Shown piece by piece: positions 17,242-26,521 of a stretch of 64,000 nucleotides of DNA (its first letter is position 1; every line of letters begins with the position of its first letter). Source of the DNA: Bacillota bacterium (GTDB lineage: Bacteria > Bacillota > DSM-12270 > Thermacetogeniales > Thermacetogeniaceae). The stretch covers positions 1 to 64,000 of the forward strand of contig JABLXW010000001.1 in the NCBI GenBank assembly GCA_013177945.1, written 5' to 3'. Position numbers and translations under genes: made by a program. Under the pieces are notes generated by a model. The model had not been told where the DNA came from. It did not search any database and saw only the letters and a program-made list of their open reading frames with translations.

Positions 17242-17661
17242 CTAAAGAGCCGAAGGTATTTGGTCTAGCGGAAAGTGCTCTTTGCTGCACACCTCGATTA
17301 TTTCGGGGTCCCGCGTAACAATTTCGCCCCCCGTTTCCCTGGCCAATGCCAGGACAAAGGCATCAGCGTAGGAGATCTTGTATTTACCTTTTAGTTTTGC
17401 TGCCTCCCAAACACGCGCATTCGTTGCAGGAACTATCCGCCAGGGGAATGCCCTCTTTTTAACGTCTGATAAAAAGGAGACAGCATCTTCGCCTTGACCA
17501 CTCTTAACAAGGCGGTAAAAGATCTCACCGACATTAATGACTGAGATCTGGATCTCAACTGCCCCTTTTTCGGCTTCCTCCATGAGATGTTCGATATAAG
17601 AAGAACCGGGTTCTTCTTGCATCCAGCATAATACCGCATAGGCGTCAAATACCTTGATCAT
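17242..17661 (-). CDS. PIN-domain toxin (VapC-like), second pair
   Basis: The 139-residue protein has the PIN pattern: Asp in MIKVFDAYAVL, Glu in INVGEIFYRL, Asp in ISYADAFVLALA and Asp in EIVTRDPEI. It belongs to a different PIN subgroup from the first pair. The gene overlaps the antitoxin gene by 17 bases. The local sequence is less GC-rich than the pilus genes, as often seen for acquired toxin modules. Confidence 0.88.
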   Translation of the reverse strand: MIKVFDAYAVLCWMQEEPGSSYIEHLMEEAEKGAVEIQISVINVGEIFYRLVKSGQGEDAVSFLSDVKKRAFPWRIVPATNARVWEAAKLKGKYKISYADAFVLALARETGGEIVTRDPEIIEVCSKEHFPLDQIPSAL

Positions 17662-17902
17662 CCCGGGCCACCTCGAGCCTGTGCTCCTCCAGATGTTCTT
17701 CGAGCGCCCGCTTTCCTCTTAGCACGCCCCTCCAGCGGCGCCAGCCGGCTTCGGTTTCCTGATAAACAGGTTCAAGGACGATCTTTCTTCCCACCAGCTC
17801 TACTTTTAACTCCTCCCCAGGTTTCAGGGAAAGATGCTCCCTGATTTTTTTAGGGAGCACCAGTTGTCCTTTGGAGGATAAGCGGACAGTTTCCATAAGC
17901 AA
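17645..17902 (-). CDS. AbrB-type antitoxin, second pair
   Basis: The 85-residue protein has an N-terminal AbrB domain (VRLSSKGQLVLPKKIREHLSLKPGEEL) and a charged C-terminal tail for toxin binding. ATG 17902 or ATG 17896 could start it; the GGGGGC stretch upstream serves as a weak ribosome site. An inverted repeat at 17913-17931 lies just upstream. Confidence 0.88.
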   Translation of the reverse strand: MLMETVRLSSKGQLVLPKKIREHLSLKPGEELKVELVGRKIVLEPVYQETEAGWRRWRGVLRGKRALEEHLEEHRLEVARDDQGI

Positions 17903-17912
17903 AAGCCCCCTT

Positions 17913-17931
17913 TCTTACTCATATTGTAAGA
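17913..17931 (-). promoter_or_regulatory. Inverted repeat, probable toxin-antitoxin operator
   Basis: TCTTAC and GTAAGA form a 6-bp inverted repeat around a seven-base AT-rich spacer, 11 bases upstream of the second antitoxin start. This is the expected place for autoregulation by the AbrB-type protein. Confidence 0.45.
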
Positions 17932-18074
17932 CATCATGACTGGAGGAGCAACCTTTTCGTCTTGGCAGCAAACTCAATTGATCAATAACAAAGGAGAGGG
18001 GGGCAGGCCGACTCCCGGCAGGGCCTGCGACCATGTGGCGGGTGCAGAAGGGAAATTGCAGCCCCGGGGCCCAA

Positions 18075-18335
18075 TTAATACGGGCACGCGACAATGACGC
18101 CGGGGATAAAATCAAAGTGCTTTTTGTCCCTGGCAACAAGGGCTGCGTCCATATTCAATGCTGTTGCCGCGATAAGAGCGTCTATGGGGTTAGACCGGGG
18201 TTTTTCCGGTATTTAGCCAGGAGTTCCCCGGCTTTCCGCGCTATCTCTGAGTCTCCTTCAACTACCCCGTCCAACCCGTCGAACAGCGGGCCATCTTTTC
18301 CCCTGTTCGGCGGTAATCTGAGGCGCCGCGTATAA
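18075..18335 (-). pseudogene. Decayed PIN-domain toxin gene
   Basis: Reading the reverse strand in three frames recovers a PIN-domain protein. The pieces are VITVMELYAAPQITAEQGK, then DGPLFDGLDGVVEGDSEIARK with AGELLAKYRKN, then PIDALIAATALNMDAALVAR with DKKHFDFIPGVIVACPY, ending at TAA (18077 to 18075). At least two single-base frameshifts separate the pieces, one in a run of G (on + near 18186) and one near 18295. The N-terminal Asp segment was not found. It is a third, dead member of the toxin cluster. Confidence 0.7.
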
Positions 18336-18802
18336 TTCCATGACGGTGATCACATTGCCCACCGCTCCACATCCTGGCACTAGGAGAGTTTCAATCCGTT
18401 TCCTCAACCTGTCTTATCCGGGAAATCTGCTTTCACAAGAATGCACCGTTTCTATTTGGGACCTCGACGATCTTGGTTTGAACAAGTAAGGTTTCCGGGA
18501 GAGCCGTTCGTTTGTGGCAGAGGTTGCCTGCAGAAGCCTGCCAGGACGCGCGTTGAGGGAGACCCTATGTGCTATAGAAACTCGGGGTTATTCAGGAAGC
18601 GGAGCCGGCGCTGGGTTAAACCAGGGAAGAAGCCAGGGAAGAGGCAGCTTTTCAGAGCGCGGGCAGGAATTTTTGATCCTGCGCCGAAATAACAAACAAC
18701 AGGATAGCTCTGGAAGTAAGACCTGCCCGGAGGCAGGGATGAGAAGGCTTTTTTGATGACAAGGCTTTTGCGGTTCGGCGAAAAATAGGGGAGCACAGCG
18801 CA
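18336..18802. other. Intergenic stretch without a supported gene
   Basis: Short open frames exist here, but none shows domain character, codon bias or a credible ribosome site. The stretch ends in the leader of the FecCD-type permease gene. Confidence 0.4.
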
Positions 18803-18857
18803 GCCACGAAGGTTGCCCCCACCGAAAGGAGGGATATTCCTTCGTGGTTTTCTTTTT
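18803..18857 (+). terminator. Leader attenuator E2 before the corrinoid/iron-type permease
   Basis: GCCACGAAGG (18803-18812) pairs with CCTTCGTGGT (18839-18848) to give a 10-bp stem, followed by TTTCTTTTT. It lies about 150 bases before the permease start and not behind a gene on this strand. The layout is the same as E1, E3, E4 and E5. Confidence 0.75.
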
Positions 18858-19008
18858 GCCCGGAAGCTGGAATCTTCACCGATTGGTAGATTCTGAAGGA
18901 GGTGTTTTTGCTTTGCGGCGGTACTGTTTGGCTCTTACAGCCTCGGGGCGGCTCGGGGGCGCCTTTGTAATCCCCGGCTGCCCCCCGGGATAAAAGGGGT
19001 GGGGAAAT

Positions 19009-20139
19009 TTGGGCGTCTCCGTGACTACTGGAGAAGCCGCTGCAACCGGCAGGAGCGTTGACATCGCGCAGATCAGGGAGCTGTATACCCGCTATGCCGC
19101 GCGGAAAATTGCCCTCTTGGGAAGCCTGGTCTTGATCCTGGTTGGCATCGGGCTGTTTGCTACGGCAACCGGGGCCGCCGGGATCAGCGTGGCAGATGTC
19201 TGCCGCGTCATTGCGGCGAAGGTGGTTCCCGGCCTCCACGTAGTTCCCTCGAGCGACCTCGCAGAGACGGTGGTAATGGAGCTCAGGCTCCCCAGGATCC
19301 TTTTGGCTGCCCTTACGGGGATCAGCCTTGCCGGGGCCGGAGTGGTGATGCAGGGCATCCTGCGCAACCCTCTCGTCTGCCCGTATACCCTTGGCCTTTC
19401 CAGCGGAGCGGCCTTCGGAGCGGCTCTCGCCATCATCCTCGGGACGGGAATCCTGGGGGCCGGCTTCAGCGTGATAGGAAGGTACCTGATCGTGACCAAT
19501 GCCTTCGTTTTCGGATCCCTGACCATGGTCCTGGTGTACGGGGTGGCGCGGATCAAAGGCGCGGTTCCGGAGACTTTGCTGCTTGCAGGTGTGGCCTTCG
19601 GCTACCTCTTTCAGGCCGGAGTCTCCGCCCTCAAGTACATTTCCGAGCACGAAGCCCTCAAAGAGCTGGTCGTCTGGCTGATGGGGGGGCTGTGGGGTGC
19701 GAGCTGGGACACGGTCTCGATTCTCTTCCCTGTTGTGCTGGTCTGCCTGGGGCTGCTCGTCCGCTACGCCTGGGATCTCAACGTGCTCGGCGCCGGGGAA
19801 GACGTCGCCATGAGCCTGGGCGTTAACGTAGGGCGGCTGAGGCTGATGTCTCTTGGTCTCGCGACGCTTGTCTCCTCGAGCACCATTGCCTTTACCGGGA
19901 TCATCGGATTTATCGGGTTGATTGCCCCCCACATCTGCCGCATCCTCATCGGAGGCGATCACAGGTTTTTGATCCCCTGCTCCTGCCTCACAGGCGGCGT
20001 TCTGCTTTTGCTCGCCGATACTTTAGCCCGGATTGTGCTCGCGCCTGTGGAAATTCCGGTGGGAATCGTCACCTCACTGCTCGGCGCTCCCTTCTTCATC
20101 TACCTGCTCCTCAAGCGGAAGCGCCAGTGGTGGTCTTAA
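19009..20139 (+). CDS. FecCD/BtuC-type ABC permease
   Basis: The 376-residue protein has about ten membrane helices. FecCD family landmarks include LRLPRILLAALTGISLAGAG, GILRNPLVCPYTLGLSSGA, MSLGVNVGRLRL and the coupling region GIIGFIGLIAPHICRILIG. It would form the channel of an importer for corrinoid, siderophore or similar chelates together with the binding protein at 20921 and the ATPase at 22422. It has no cobalamin riboswitch of its own; an attenuator (E2) precedes it. TTG 19009 has AGGGGTGGGG upstream; GTG 19021 is an alternative. Confidence 0.9.
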   Translation: MGVSVTTGEAAATGRSVDIAQIRELYTRYAARKIALLGSLVLILVGIGLFATATGAAGISVADVCRVIAAKVVPGLHVVPSSDLAETVVMELRLPRILLAALTGISLAGAGVVMQGILRNPLVCPYTLGLSSGAAFGAALAIILGTGILGAGFSVIGRYLIVTNAFVFGSLTMVLVYGVARIKGAVPETLLLAGVAFGYLFQAGVSALKYISEHEALKELVVWLMGGLWGASWDTVSILFPVVLVCLGLLVRYAWDLNVLGAGEDVAMSLGVNVGRLRLMSLGLATLVSSSTIAFTGIIGFIGLIAPHICRILIGGDHRFLIPCSCLTGGVLLLLADTLARIVLAPVEIPVGIVTSLLGAPFFIYLLLKRKRQWWS

Positions 20140-20163
20140 GCAAGCAAAAAGCGAAGGGAGGCT

Positions 20164-20888
20164 GTGTTGATTGTGGTGAAAGCGAAAAATGCGATTGCGC
20201 ACTGTCTGGCTCTTGTTCTGGTTTTCAGCCTGGTCTTGGGGCAGCTTGCGCCTGCGCCCCGTCAGTCCAGGCAGCATCTAAGAGAATCACCATCACCGAT
20301 TCCCTGGGGCGAACGGTCAGGGTTCCCTGCCCGCCTAAGCGCATCGTGGTGGTTAATAGCGACGTGGCAGAGCTGATTTGTGCTTTTGGCTCGGGAGACA
20401 GCGTTGTAGGTGGATCAGATACTACCATAAATGATCCCATGCTGAAACCGAAACTAAAAAATGCGAAAGATGTCGGGAAGTCATTTACTCCTAATGCGGA
20501 AAAAATTATTGCACTGAAGCCGGGCATTGTTTTCGGTTATGGTAGTTTTCTTAAGCAAGAGATTGTTAACAAGATTCAAAAAGCAGGCATCCCCGTAGTT
20601 TTTTTGGACTGCTATAAGCTGGAAACTATGGCGCAGGATATCAGAACCCTGGGCAAAATTCTAGCCAAGACAAAGGAGGCTGAAGCGTATATCGCCGTTT
20701 TTGAAAGATACCGCAATTTTATCGAGAGTCGCACGAAAAAACTACCGGTTGCAAAGAAGCCTCTGGTGTACGCAGAAGGCTACACAGATTACAGCACCGT
20801 TAGCGGCGGGTCAGGCGGGGCCCAGATGGTGAATGCTGCCGGGGGAAGAAACATCGCCGGGGACTTACGCGTACCATGCAGAATTTGA
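20164..20888 (+). pseudogene. BtuF-like binding protein, frameshifted and truncated
   Basis: A signal peptide begins at GTG 20164 (AKNAIAHCLALVLVFSLVLG) behind GGGAGG. The mature part (ITITDSLGRTVRVPCPPKRI onward) continues in a different frame, so one frameshift lies near 20255-20265. The C-terminus stops early at 20888, right after the conserved GGRNIAGDL region, losing about 100 residues usual for this family. The closest relative in the window is the remnant at 58494. It is followed at once by an intact paralogue (20921), which has probably replaced it. Confidence 0.75.
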
Positions 20889-20920
20889 TGGCAGCAAAGA
20901 AAAATGAGGAGGGATTGGTA

Positions 20921-22000
20921 ATGAAAAAGAAATTAGTTTTAGCGCTGTTGGTGTTGATCTCTGCGGTCTTTTTATCCTTAGCTGCGGGATGTGGGCGAGG
21001 CGAACAACAGGTGCCCGGCGGGGCAGAAAGGGGCACCATCACCATTAAAGATTCCACCGGGAAGGAGATTACCGTTCCCAGAGGATTGAGCAGGATCGTG
21101 TTGCTCAATTCAGATGCTGCTGAAGCCCTGCGAATTCTCGGAGTTTCCGGGGATATAATTGCAGGGGTGAGCGATAGCGTCCGGGAGGATCCTTACCTCG
21201 GCCTGGAAGGTAAGCCTTCTGTAGGGAAATCCTTTACACCTAACATTGAAAAAATAGTCCAGTTAAAGCCCCAGGCCGTAATTACGTACGGCAAGTGGCC
21301 GGACACGAAGCTGGAGGAGAAACTGGAGCCGGTTGGGATTAGGGTGATCAGGCTTGATTTTTACAAGCCCGAAACTTATGACCGCGATCTTGCTGCTGCA
21401 GCTAAGATCTTCGGAAAGGAGAAAAGAGCAGAGACTTTCCTCAGTTGGAAGACCGAAAAAACAGCGGTTGTAACGGAGCGGGTGAAAAAATTAAAAGAAC
21501 AGGAAAAGGTCAAGGTGTACGGTACATGGTACTCTTCCTTCGAAAAAGGGGAATGGAAACCGTATGCCCAGGGAACAGCACTCCATCAAGGAATTGAGCT
21601 GGCGGGGGGCGTAAATATTGCCCGGGAACTCGAGGGTTATCCTGCCGTTAGTGCAGAGTGGGTGTTACAGAAAAATCCTGATGCAGCAGTATTTGGCGTT
21701 CTTGAAGAGAAAGGGCTGGGATATACCGCGGCGGGCTCCACTGTTGTGGCCGGATTAAGGAACAATGCTCTCCAGAACCAAATCTTGAGTAAAACAGGAG
21801 CAGGAAGAAAGGAAAGCGTTTATTTCCTCAATACTAAGTTGCTTGGCGGTGACAAGACGTACCTGGGCGCCCTCTATCTTGCCAAATGGTTCTACCCCGA
21901 GCTTTTTAAAGATATTGACCCTGATCAGGTGCTCCAAGAGTATTTCGAAAAGTGGTTAAGGGTTCCTTTTAAGGGGATCTGGGCATATCCGGAGCAATAA
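20921..22000 (+). CDS. BtuF/FhuD-type substrate-binding lipoprotein
   Basis: This 359-residue lipoprotein has signal LVLISAVFLSLAAGC with the lipobox Cys at about 24. The family 8 binding-protein fold shows ITIKDSTGKEITVP at the start, VGKSFTPNIEKIVQLKPQAV, and a C-terminal lobe with GGVNIARELEGYPAVSAEWVLQ. It would deliver a chelate, plausibly a corrinoid, to the FecCD-type permease. ATG 20921 has GAGGAGGGA upstream. The gene is clearly less GC-rich than its neighbours, which suggests separate acquisition or codon selection. Confidence 0.88.
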   Translation: MKKKLVLALLVLISAVFLSLAAGCGRGEQQVPGGAERGTITIKDSTGKEITVPRGLSRIVLLNSDAAEALRILGVSGDIIAGVSDSVREDPYLGLEGKPSVGKSFTPNIEKIVQLKPQAVITYGKWPDTKLEEKLEPVGIRVIRLDFYKPETYDRDLAAAAKIFGKEKRAETFLSWKTEKTAVVTERVKKLKEQEKVKVYGTWYSSFEKGEWKPYAQGTALHQGIELAGGVNIARELEGYPAVSAEWVLQKNPDAAVFGVLEEKGLGYTAAGSTVVAGLRNNALQNQILSKTGAGRKESVYFLNTKLLGGDKTYLGALYLAKWFYPELFKDIDPDQVLQEYFEKWLRVPFKGIWAYPEQ

Positions 22001-22269
22001 ACCGGGATGTACAAAACTATGAAGAATGTATAATGGAACCTGGGTTTGTCCATGAGTCAATGAATCTATCATCCAAAAATAAATTAAAGAAGGAATTTTT
22101 GTTAAATTAGCGAAGTCAAATTGATAAAAAGCCGGCCGAAGCCGGCATCCTGGCCGGACGCTCCGATCCTGCACGGGGTCGGAGAAGAATGCCGGGTTGC
22201 AGCATCTTCTTATTAAAAAGCGAACTGCAGGAAGCAGGTTTTACATAAGAATACGGCTTGGGAAAAGCA

Positions 22270-22325
22270 GGGCCATGAAGGTTCTTTCCTGCCGGGGGGC
22301 AGGTTAGGTTTTTATGGCCCTTTTT
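22270..22325 (+). terminator. Leader attenuator E3 before the ATPase gene
   Basis: GGGCCAT (22270-22276) pairs with ATGGCCC (22314-22320), enclosing a second hairpin CCTGCC/GGCAGG, and is followed by TTTTTCTTT. The 5' arm reads GGCCATGAAGG, like the other members of the set. It stands about 100 bases before the ATPase start. Upstream, 22120-22260 holds further inverted repeats (GCCGGC, CTCCGA/TCGGAG) but no gene. Confidence 0.72.
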
Positions 22326-22421
22326 CTTTCCTGCAGAACGTGCTCCTGGTTGGACATCAGGCAAGGCTTCGTAGCGGGAAGGGAGAAAGGGAAAAAACTT
22401 GTTGAAAGGAGCGAGGCAGAA

Positions 22422-23246
22422 ATGAAGCTGAAGGTAAAGGGAATCTGTTTTCGCTACAGAAGCCGGGAAGTGCTTCAGGACGTGGAGCTGGAGGCCAGGG
22501 CAGGGGAGATTCTTGCCATCATCGGTCCCAACGGGGCGGGCAAGAGCACCCTGCTCCGCTGCATCAACAGGATCCTGAAGCCGTATCTGGGGACCGTCTT
22601 TCTAGACGGCAAAGAACTTTTTCGCCTAAAGGCTCAGGAACGCGCCCAGATGATGGGCTACGTTCCCCAGGCGTCAGGCGAGGTTTTCCCCAGCACCGTG
22701 TTCGAAACCGTTTTAATGGGGCGCAAACCCCATCTCAGCTGGGGCGTGGGCAAAGGAGATCTCGAGGTGGTGGGAGCGGTTCTCGAGCGCCTGGGCCTTA
22801 TGGACTTCGCGGAGCGGTACCTGTCCGAGCTAAGCGGTGGTGAGAGGCAAAAAGTGCTGATCGCCCGCGCCCTCGCCCAGGAGCCGGAGGTCCTCTTGCT
22901 CGACGAGCCCACGAGCAACCTCGATGTGAAGCACCAGCTGGAAGTGCTGGAAATGGTGCGGGACGTGGCGAAGCAAGGAAAGTGCGTCTTGATGGTGATG
23001 CACGACCTGAACATGGCAGTCCGCTTTTCCGACCAGCTGCTGATGCTTAAAGGCGGCATTGTGTTTGCGGCGGGACACCCCCAGGCGGTTTTGACACCCG
23101 AGAACATCAGAGCCGTTTACGAGGTGGAGGCAATGATCATGCCGACGAGCCTGGGTCCTTATGTGATTACTGCAAGGGCAAGCAATGGTGCGGTGAACAC
23201 CGGAGAGGAGCACCGGCAGGTTGCGGCTTCTATGGGAATGCGGTAA
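22422..23246 (+). CDS. FecE/BtuD-type ABC ATPase
   Basis: The 274-residue ATPase has Walker A GPNGAGKST, signature LSGGERQK, Walker B VLLLDEPTSNLD and the switch His VMHDLNMA. It is the type that pairs with FecCD permeases. It lies apart from the permease gene (about 2.3 kb), behind its own attenuator, so the importer is encoded by at least two transcription units. ATG 22422 has AAGGAGCGAGG upstream; the open frame extends further 5' through the leader. Confidence 0.9.
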   Translation: MKLKVKGICFRYRSREVLQDVELEARAGEILAIIGPNGAGKSTLLRCINRILKPYLGTVFLDGKELFRLKAQERAQMMGYVPQASGEVFPSTVFETVLMGRKPHLSWGVGKGDLEVVGAVLERLGLMDFAERYLSELSGGERQKVLIARALAQEPEVLLLDEPTSNLDVKHQLEVLEMVRDVAKQGKCVLMVMHDLNMAVRFSDQLLMLKGGIVFAAGHPQAVLTPENIRAVYEVEAMIMPTSLGPYVITARASNGAVNTGEEHRQVAASMGMR

Positions 23247-23266
23247 GAGGGGGGCAAGCTTCGAAT

Positions 23267-25285
23267 ATGAATGAGAAGTTGCAAGAGAACAAATCCGTGC
23301 GGTATGTCTTTCCCTTTACGGCGCTGCTGGGGCAGGAAAAGATGAAAAAGGCCTTGCTCCTCAATGCCGTCAACCCCCGCCTGGGCGGTGTCCTCATCCG
23401 CGGCGAGAAGGGGACGGCCAAATCCACGGCCGTAAGGGCCCTCGCGGCTTTGCTCCCGGAAATTCCGGTGGTGCCGGGGTGCCCTTACCAGTGCGACCCT
23501 TACGAGCCCGAGAAGCTCTGTTTTCAGTGTGCAGCCCGGTATATCGCAGGCGGCTCTTTGCCTGTCGTCTGGCGCCGCGTCCAGGTGGTGGACCTCCCCG
23601 TATCCGCAACCGAAGACCGGGTGGTGGGCTGCCTCGACTTCGAGTATGCCGTCAAGCACGGGGGGCGCCGCTTTGAGCCGGGGCTCCTGGCCCGGGCGCA
23701 CCGGGGGATCCTCTACGTGGACGAGGTCAACCTTTTGGACGACCACCTCGTGGATATTCTCCTCGACGCGGCAGCCTCCGGAGTCAACGTTGTGGAGCGC
23801 GAGGGGCTTTCTTACAGCCACCCCTCGGAGTTTATTCTCGTGGGGACGATGAACCCGGAAGAAGGGGAGCTCCGCCCGCAGCTCCTCGACCGCTTCGGGC
23901 TCTGCGTCGAGATCACAGGCGAGACCGACCCTGCCATAAGGGTGGAAATCATCAGGCGCAGGGATGCCTTTGACCAGGACCCCCTGGGGTTTCTCGCCTG
24001 GTGGGAGCAGGAGGAGGAAAAGCTGCGCCAGAGCATCCTCGCTGCCCGGCGCCTGCTGCCTGGGGTGACAATTTCCCCGGAGCTGGAAGACCTGGTTGCC
24101 CGGGTCTGCACTGAGGCAATGGTGGCGGGGCACCGGGCGGACCTCATGATGACCGCAGCGGCGCGGACGCTTGCCGCCTGGTACGGGAGGCGGGAAGTCA
24201 CCACCGAGGATGTTTACGAGGCTGCGGAGTTCGTTTTACCGCACCGCAGGCGCGAGGTGCCGCCTCCACCCCCGGAGCCGGAACCCCCGGAGCCGGAAGA
24301 ACCCGAAGAGCCGGAGGAGCAGGAAGAAGAGAAAGAAGAAGAGCAGCAGGAGCAGCCTCCCCCTGAAGGGCAGGAAAGCCGGGAAGAAGAGCAAAAGGAT
24401 CTGCCCCCCCAGCCGGCTCCCCCTCGGGGTGCACCTGAAACCATCTTCGCGGTGGGAGAGCCCTTCCCTGTGCGCCGGATCAGCTTTAAGGTGAAGGGGC
24501 TGCTGAGAAGAGGTTCCGGGCGGAGGTCGCGGGGGCAGACGGCCACCAAGTCGGGCCGCTACGTTCGGAGCACCTTGCGGTGGGAGCGGAACGACCTCGC
24601 CTTCGACGCCACCCTGCGCGCCGCGGCCCCCTACCAGAAGCGGCGCAAACGGGACGGGGTGGCGGTCGTCATCGAGCTTGCGGACTTCCGGGAAAAGGTC
24701 CGGGAAAAGAGGATCGGCAACTTCCTCCTCTTCGTTGTCGATGCCAGCGGCTCCATGGGCGCCCAGCAGCGGATGGTGGAGGCCAAGGGAGCGGTTCTCT
24801 CTCTGCTCCTCGACGCCTACCAGAAGCGGGACCGGGTGGGGATGATCGCCTTCCGGGGCGACCGCGCCGAGGTCTTACTCCCCCCCACGAACAGCGTGGA
24901 GCGCGCCCAGAAGCTCCTGGCGGAACTGCCCACCGGGGGCCGCACCCCCCTTTCGGCGGGCCTGCTCAAGGCTTATGAGGTGGCGAAGGCCCACCTCTTC
25001 AAGGACCCCGACATCCGTCCCCTGCTCGTCATCATTTCCGACGGGAAGGCCAACGTGAGCCTGGGCGAGGAGCGCCCTTTAGCGGAGGCCTTCCGGGTCG
25101 CCGAACTCATTAAAGGGGAGCCTCGCATCAAGGCCCTTGTTGTGGATGTGGAAAATAACGGCTTCCTTTCCTTCGGTCTCGCCCAGCAGCTGGCAGCCGC
25201 ACTGGAGGGGGACTACTACAAGCTCCAGGACCTGCGGGCGGAGCGGCTGCTGGAGGCGGTGCACGGCGCCCTGGCCAGATCCTGA
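23267..25285 (+). CDS. Fused ChlI-ChlD type metal chelatase motor subunit
   Basis: The 672-residue protein joins an AAA+ domain and an integrin-like VWA domain. The AAA+ part has Walker A GEKGTAKST (46-54), Walker B ILYVDEVNLLDD and the sensor region GTMNPEEGELRPQLLDRFG. A four-Cys cluster (72, 76, 85, 88) may bind zinc or an iron-sulfur centre. A Pro/Glu-rich linker (about 345-405) precedes the VWA domain with its MIDAS DASGS (492-496). In Mg- and Co-chelatases the I and D subunits drive the large ChlH/CobN subunit, so this and the next ChlI should serve the CobN proteins at 28206 and 42930. Confidence 0.92.
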   Translation: MNEKLQENKSVRYVFPFTALLGQEKMKKALLLNAVNPRLGGVLIRGEKGTAKSTAVRALAALLPEIPVVPGCPYQCDPYEPEKLCFQCAARYIAGGSLPVVWRRVQVVDLPVSATEDRVVGCLDFEYAVKHGGRRFEPGLLARAHRGILYVDEVNLLDDHLVDILLDAAASGVNVVEREGLSYSHPSEFILVGTMNPEEGELRPQLLDRFGLCVEITGETDPAIRVEIIRRRDAFDQDPLGFLAWWEQEEEKLRQSILAARRLLPGVTISPELEDLVARVCTEAMVAGHRADLMMTAAARTLAAWYGRREVTTEDVYEAAEFVLPHRRREVPPPPPEPEPPEPEEPEEPEEQEEEKEEEQQEQPPPEGQESREEEQKDLPPQPAPPRGAPETIFAVGEPFPVRRISFKVKGLLRRGSGRRSRGQTATKSGRYVRSTLRWERNDLAFDATLRAAAPYQKRRKRDGVAVVIELADFREKVREKRIGNFLLFVVDASGSMGAQQRMVEAKGAVLSLLLDAYQKRDRVGMIAFRGDRAEVLLPPTNSVERAQKLLAELPTGGRTPLSAGLLKAYEVAKAHLFKDPDIRPLLVIISDGKANVSLGEERPLAEAFRVAELIKGEPRIKALVVDVENNGFLSFGLAQQLAAALEGDYYKLQDLRAERLLEAVHGALARS

Positions 25286-25339
25286 ACTTCTTTCAACTGC
25301 GTGATGGAGGGTTTTCTATAAAAAATTTTAAAGAAAGGA

Positions 25340-26494
25340 ATGGGAACAGATATGGAACAAGTTCCGGAACAGGCCGCAAGGTATGTTTATCCCTTTACGG
25401 CAATCGTCGGCCAGGATGAGATGAAGCTTGCCCTGATCCTCAACGCCATCAACCCCAAGCTGGCCGGGGTCTTGATCCGGGGGGAAAAGGGGACGGCGAA
25501 GTCCACGGCTGTAAGGGCCCTGGCCGCCCTCCTTCCGGAGAACGATGTGGTTGCGGACTGCATCTTCGGCTGCGACCCGGATGATCTCACCACCATGTGT
25601 GGCTCTTGCCGGGAGCGGCTTTTGCGGGGGGAGGGGCTTCCCAGGGCGAGGCGGAAAATGCGCGTTGTGGACCTCCCCGTGTCGGCCACCGAAGACCGGG
25701 TGGTTGGAACGCTCGACCTCGAGGAGGCGATCAAGAAGGGGGAGAAGCGCTTCGAGCCCGGGGTGCTGGCCGAGGCCAACCGCGGCATCCTCTACGTGGA
25801 CGAGGTCAACCTTTTGGATGACCACATCGTCGACGTGATGCTTGACTCCGCGGCGATGGGGGTAAACACCGTAGAGCGGGAAGGGGTATCCTTTACCCAC
25901 CCTGCCAACTTCATTCTCGTGGGGACGATGAACCCGGAAGAAGGGGAGCTGCGCCCCCAGCTCCTCGACCGCTTCGGGCTCTGCGTCCAGATTACAGGGA
26001 TCCTTGATCCCGCCCTGAGGGTAGAGGTGGTAAGGAGAAGGGTCGCCTTCGAAGAGGACCCCGCCGGATTCTGCGCCGCCTGGGAAGGTGAGCAGGAAAG
26101 GCTCAGGCAGAAGATCCTTGCAGCGAAGGGGCTCCTGCCGCGGGTGCAGGTGCCGGAGAAGCTCCTCTACCTCATCGCCGAGATCGCCATCGAAATGGGG
26201 GTGGACGGGCACCGCGCCGACCTCATCATGATGAAGGCCGCCAAGACCATGGCAGCCTTCGAGGGGCGGGAGGAAGTCACCGAGGAGGACATCAGGTCCA
26301 CGGCCGACCTCGCCCTGCGCCACCGGATGCGCCGCAGGCCCTTCCAGGAGATCGACCTCGACCAGAAGAAGCTGGAGGGGATCCTGGAACGGGGCGCCGT
26401 CCACACCCTCCCCCACGCCCACGTTCACGCCCATGCCCACAGCCACCCCCACGGGCACCACCACCACCCTTTTCAAGGCAAGCGCCCGGAGTAG
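25340..26494 (+). CDS. ChlI-type AAA+ chelatase subunit with His-rich tail
   Basis: The 384-residue AAA+ protein has Walker A GEKGTAKST (48-56), Walker B ILYVDEVNLLDD, and the same four-Cys cluster as its neighbour (74, 78, 87, 90). The C-terminus is unusual: residues about 355-376 contain 12 His in alternating order (HAHVHAHAHSHPHGHHHH), a likely Ni/Co-binding or storage tail. This supports cobalt or nickel rather than magnesium as the metal inserted by the linked CobN. The start is ATG 25340 or 25352; spacing to the AAAGGA site is poor for either. Confidence 0.9.
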   Translation: MGTDMEQVPEQAARYVYPFTAIVGQDEMKLALILNAINPKLAGVLIRGEKGTAKSTAVRALAALLPENDVVADCIFGCDPDDLTTMCGSCRERLLRGEGLPRARRKMRVVDLPVSATEDRVVGTLDLEEAIKKGEKRFEPGVLAEANRGILYVDEVNLLDDHIVDVMLDSAAMGVNTVEREGVSFTHPANFILVGTMNPEEGELRPQLLDRFGLCVQITGILDPALRVEVVRRRVAFEEDPAGFCAAWEGEQERLRQKILAAKGLLPRVQVPEKLLYLIAEIAIEMGVDGHRADLIMMKAAKTMAAFEGREEVTEEDIRSTADLALRHRMRRRPFQEIDLDQKKLEGILERGAVHTLPHAHVHAHAHSHPHGHHHHPFQGKRPE

Positions 26495-26521
26495 CGGGTC
26501 AGGCGTTGGGAGGGGCTGCCC

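Noticed and set aside
18441-18756. Open frames before the FecCD-type permease
   Set aside because: The overlapping frames are of similar quality, with Arg/Gly-rich products and no start context; none can be preferred.
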